Shown here: one piece after another, positions 62,201-64,000 of the stretch | Layout: every line of letters begins with the position of its first letter | How positions within the stretch are numbered: position 1 is the stretch's first letter | Origin: Pontibacter mangrovi | GTDB taxonomy: Bacteria > Bacteroidota > Bacteroidia > Cytophagales > Hymenobacteraceae | Length of the DNA stretch: 64,000 bases | Reading direction: 5' to 3' | NCBI RefSeq assembly: GCF_006385705.1 | Contig: NZ_VFRQ01000013.1 | Span: 1 to 64,000 of the forward strand | Notes under the pieces: generated by a model | What the model was told of the DNA's origin: nothing | Database searches by the model: none | What the model saw: only the letters and a program-made list of their open reading frames with translations | Made by a program: the position numbers and the translations under genes

Positions 62201-62650
62201 GAGCGCAGCCAGGATGGACGGAGCTTTTCCAGGATTGGCAGTGTACAGGGCAAGGGAACGACCATTCAGCCCAACGCCTACCTTTTCCGGGACCGCAACC
62301 CCGGCACGGGCGTTAATTATTACCGTTTGCGCCAGGTGGACCATGACGGCACCTATGAATACAGCAAGACAGTGTTCGTCCATATCAAGTCCACGGCCGT
62401 TTCGGTTAAGGCATTCCCGAATCCATTCACTGATTTTGTCCGCCTGGAGCTGACAAGCGAAGAAACCGGGCCGGCCCTGGCGCTGGTGCTGGACGGGCAG
62501 GGACGCGTGATCCTGGAGCAACAGTTTCAGGTTGCAGAAAGGTACACCACTTTAGAGCTGCCGACACGCGACCTGGCTGCAGGCCTCTACTTTTTAAAAG
62601 TAAAGGGCGCTGGCATCGACGCAACCACCAAGCTAATCAAGCAGCGCTAA
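59273..62650 (+). CDS. Large secreted T9SS type A cargo protein with Ig-like repeats
   Basis: An 1125-residue protein. The hydrophobic signal is at about residues 40-62 (LHTKLALALFSFLVCFISTA), preceded by an unusually long N-terminal stretch. About five Ig-like/PKD-like units of 80-90 residues cover roughly 66-575; several end with CESxRxxVTAxV and carry AGAPAGGSYRW. Residues of about 580-760 form a lectin-like or jelly-roll domain (ILFHENFSGYSGNAPGMGAG). About 765-930 is another sandwich. About 942-1040 is the linker PLPVELASFSAKAQQNQVVL. The last 75 residues are the T9SS type A sorting domain (VKAFPNPFTDFVRLEL; GLYFLKVKGAG). It is exported through T9SS and is probably an adhesin or polymer binder; no catalytic motif is seen. 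A strong terminator follows. Confidence 0.9.
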   Translation: MHRRLPLPSAVSSGAPVTLYPEETFRPSFYSLLSLKKSLRLHTKLALALFSFLVCFISTATGQTLRSACAGKQETFTATYTGSSNNTRWQSSTNGNNWSNVTSGTSFGPNRTMTCTVTAAPNLDGRRYRAQYRSGRNWITISTFQLAVATAPPAGPLVSAAPACPGSSTTLLVTSPDNSFTYRWYTAPNGGGSVHTGTSFTTPALSSPDTYYVAAENACGTSARTAVPVTISQLPASPTANDNARTGPGPVTLRAAGAPAGGSYRWFLSDGTLINGATGDSYTTPTLSSTTTYYVASLNAQGCESSRVAVTATVLPASPPNTYCAGESVPLAVPQPTIFEEQRNLQWQVSTDGESWEDIKGATLNDYTVIASQANNGYSYRAQYEYRYWFFGWSSWTTETSPVTQVLVSPTPAPPTTSGASHCGEGMVTLTASGSTGSYRWYEAMAGGAPVASGAEFQTMITTNTTFYVAAVNANGCESIRRAVTASVGPTTRGGSRTDAGPVELFAAGAPAGGSYRWYTQPSGGSPISDVSGGLYTPVVSTTTTYYVSILTTDCESTRTPVTATITPASFTGNLGSNVILFHENFSGYSGNAPGMGAGGGQWDLKPVLDAPGNSTAAQASGRHYIRTSASSGASTRSLTLDDALSTKGYEQIGVIWSHRSTFEDQPDRRPSLSFSTDNGSTWRRVSGWTNNLSTSWTWANNGNYITLPAEASDAASLMLRWEVANHPVGAAYYAVDDITVIGTPTSGLNTFSWSSRPEGEDPFVISEQYPEEYTVDGVALTWSIETLNTAPSVRKVTSSQYQSTPVLAIVQTGANDQDNKTVISLDLSSPVQDLTFSILDVDRQQGQFRDDLEILGYNAGAPVSLDKKNVIHTSHQDFTGGRITSLTDYNDVASDSGEGNVTVTFRQAVDRVVINYRNAEASGNQGIGIHDLKWGTPIITPLPVELASFSAKAQQNQVVLNWRTASELNNDRFEVERSQDGRSFSRIGSVQGKGTTIQPNAYLFRDRNPGTGVNYYRLRQVDHDGTYEYSKTVFVHIKSTAVSVKAFPNPFTDFVRLELTSEETGPALALVLDGQGRVILEQQFQVAERYTTLELPTRDLAAGLYFLKVKGAGIDATTKLIKQR

Positions 62651-62665
62651 GCATTGGTTCTAAGA

Positions 62666-62709
62666 CAAAGGCCGGAGTAACATTGTTTGACTCCGGCCTT
62701 TGCTTTTTA
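62666..62709 (+). terminator. Rho-independent terminator
   Basis: CAAAGGCCGGAGT and ACTCCGGCCTTTG form a perfect 13-bp stem with an 11-base loop, followed by CTTTTTA. It ends the transcript of the T9SS type A cargo gene. Confidence 0.9.
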
Positions 62710-63038
62710 CCTTCCGGTCATAAACCTATTTCCTGCCTCATTTTTTCCATTACATTTCACAAGCCTGACATCCGGATCGACACCACCCGGCGCAGATGCC
62801 AACCCTCTCCTTTGAAAATGACCTTTACTTGCGTCAAGGACTAAAGAGGTTCCTGACATGATAGCCTTTTAATGGTGAAGTACTTTCTATGGCCCAGGTT
62901 GTAACCCTAACGCCGGGGGTTACCTCACTTTCTCTGACTTACGGTCACCAGGCACACCCACCGCAGCGCTATTGGCCACGTTTTCCCCTACCTACCGCCC
63001 TGCGCGACAGCACCAAGCAACATTAACATAAGTACTTA
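62710..63038. other. Intergenic region before the namZ-like gene
   Basis: No gene is seen. A small inverted repeat, GTAACCC/GGGTTAC at 62901-62923, is the only structure noted. Confidence 0.4.
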
Positions 63039-63070
63039 TTTGTTAGAATTTTACCCTATATTTACTTTTG
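63039..63070 (+). promoter_or_regulatory. Promoter of the namZ-like gene
   Basis: TTTG at 63039-63042, 20 bases, then TACTTTTG at 63063-63070 match the Bacteroidota consensus at both boxes and in spacing. The start codon at 63091 follows 20 bases later, so the leader is very short. Confidence 0.85.
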
Positions 63071-63090
63071 CATATCTTTTTCAACCTCCT

Positions 63091-64000
63091 ATGACTGCAC
63101 CAATGTCCAAAATGCTTCTTTCCTGCCTTACCTGTGGCCTGCTGTTGTTCTTGCTGGCGAGCTCCTCGTGTACAGAGACAACAAGTGCCTCCGCTGAAAA
63201 TAAGGGCTACACCCAGCAGCACGCTACCCAGAGAAATCAGGAGCTGGTGACCGGCGCAGACCAGGTAGAAAAGTACCTGCCCTTGCTAAAGGGCAAGCGT
63301 GTGGCGCTTGTCGTGAACCCCACCTCCATCATCGGCAATACACCCAGCGTGGATAGCCTCCTGGCCCTGGGAGTGAACGTGGTGAAGATCTTCGGCCCGG
63401 AACACGGGTTTCGGGGCAACGCCAGCAACGGGGCCAAGGTAGCCGACGAAGTGGACGCCCAGACGGGCCTGCCCATTATCTCCCTGTATGGCGCCAAGCG
63501 CAAGCCCAGCAAAGCGGACCTGGCCGATGTGGACCTCCTCCTCTATGACATCCAGGACGTGGGGGTTCGCTTCTACACCAACATCAACACGCTGCGTGAT
63601 GTGATGGAGGCCGCAGCCGAGCACCAGGTGGCGTTTCTTCTGCTCGACCGGCCCAACCCGCACGGGTACCTGATCGACGGCCCGGTGCTGGACATGCAGT
63701 ACAAATCAGGCATTGGCCAGTTCCCCATTCCCATTGCCCATGGCATGACCGTGGGCGAGTTCGCACGCATGATCAACGGGGAGGGCTGGATGGCCGACGG
63801 CCTCAGGCTGGACACGGTTCCCATCATCCCGGTGGCCAATTACCGCCACGACATGCCCTATGAGCTGCCCGTCAAGCCCTCGCCGAACCTGAATACAGCC
63901 CAAAGCGTGATGCTTTATCCCAGTACCTGCCTGTTTGAAGGCACTATCCTGAACCATGGCCGTGGGACACAGTTCCCCTTTACAATTCTGGGTGCCCCGG
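63091..64000 (+). CDS. namZ: DUF1343 exo-beta-N-acetylmuramidase, NamZ-like (partial, runs off window)
   Basis: The frame is open from ATG 63091 to the window end (303 codons). The N-terminus has a lipoprotein-type signal (LLLFLLASSSC). The DUF1343 pattern follows: LLKGKRVALVVNPTSIIGN, KIFGPEHGFRGNAS, LLLYDIQDVGVRFYTNINTL and LLLDRPNPHGYLIDGPVLDM. NamZ enzymes release MurNAc from the non-reducing end of peptidoglycan fragments, so this protein would take part in cell-wall recycling or scavenging. The start could also be ATG 63103 or 63112; 63091 fits the promoter spacing. The rest of the gene is to the right. Confidence 0.9.
   Translation, partial: MTAPMSKMLLSCLTCGLLLFLLASSSCTETTSASAENKGYTQQHATQRNQELVTGADQVEKYLPLLKGKRVALVVNPTSIIGNTPSVDSLLALGVNVVKIFGPEHGFRGNASNGAKVADEVDAQTGLPIISLYGAKRKPSKADLADVDLLLYDIQDVGVRFYTNINTLRDVMEAAAEHQVAFLLLDRPNPHGYLIDGPVLDMQYKSGIGQFPIPIAHGMTVGEFARMINGEGWMADGLRLDTVPIIPVANYRHDMPYELPVKPSPNLNTAQSVMLYPSTCLFEGTILNHGRGTQFPFTILGAP

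Noticed and set aside
61040..62521. 493-codon open frame on the minus strand inside the T9SS type A cargo gene
   Set aside because: It is antisense to a gene with a clear signal peptide, domain repeats and sorting domain. Its product is rich in Gly, Val, Arg and His without any family pattern, as expected from the reverse frame of a G+C-rich gene.

Overview
The window reads as chromosomal DNA of a Bacteroidota bacterium, most likely order Cytophagales and near Pontibacter/Hymenobacteraceae (inference). Support comes from the Bacteroidota-type 5' end of a 16S rRNA gene, two SusC/SusD pairs, type IX secretion (T9SS) sorting domains, a PorP/SprF protein, and several promoters of the form TTG-N19/20-TAnnTTTG. 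No tRNA gene or CRISPR array was seen.

Layout. (1) 1-330: the 5' end of a 16S rRNA gene on the minus strand with a leader of about 250 nt and a clear promoter. (2) 861-1775: a pirin. (3) 2143-13640, minus strand: a TonB-dependent uptake operon in the order ECF sigma factor, FecR anti-sigma factor, STN-SusC, SusD, small lipoprotein, M16 zinc peptidase, propeller lipoprotein, terminator. (4) 13909-34852, minus strand: a long locus containing SusC, SusD, two secreted metallophosphoesterases, a sodium/solute symporter, an FAD oxidoreductase, a Tat-exported EEP phosphoesterase, an RbtT-like polyol MFS carrier, a D-2-hydroxyacid dehydrogenase, an LsrK-like FGGY kinase, a second FGGY kinase, a histidine phosphatase, a GDPD lipoprotein and a PafA-like phosphatase. 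A divergent DeoR regulator lies at 35370-36137 and a membrane metallophosphoesterase follows it. (5) 38943-43785: a compositionally distinct DHFR-like/AraC pair, an outer-membrane barrel protein and a GT39-type glycosyltransferase. (6) 44213-47334: D-lactate dehydrogenase, a TnpB-only IS200/IS605-type element, and a DUF1569 gene directly downstream of it. (7) 47947-56575, minus strand: a T9SS-type trio of OmpA-like protein, PorP/SprF and a 2141-residue adhesin with a gliding-motility C-terminal domain. (8) 57137-59272: a gene interrupted by an amber codon, a VOC protein and a 134-bp MITE-like element. (9) 59273-62650: a second T9SS cargo protein (type A), then a terminator and the start of a namZ-like exo-muramidase gene that runs off the window.

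How the genes work together. The best candidate for an undescribed system is region 4. Five exported phosphoesterases from four fold families sit with an outer-membrane uptake pair, a polyol carrier and two sugar/polyol kinases under a DeoR-type regulator. I infer a locus that captures a phosphodiester-containing polyol compound (teichoic-acid-like polymer, glycerophosphodiester or similar), strips the phosphate in the periplasm, imports the polyol and rephosphorylates it inside. The substrate is not shown by the sequence. Region 3 looks like a sigma/anti-sigma-controlled system for a peptide-containing nutrient.
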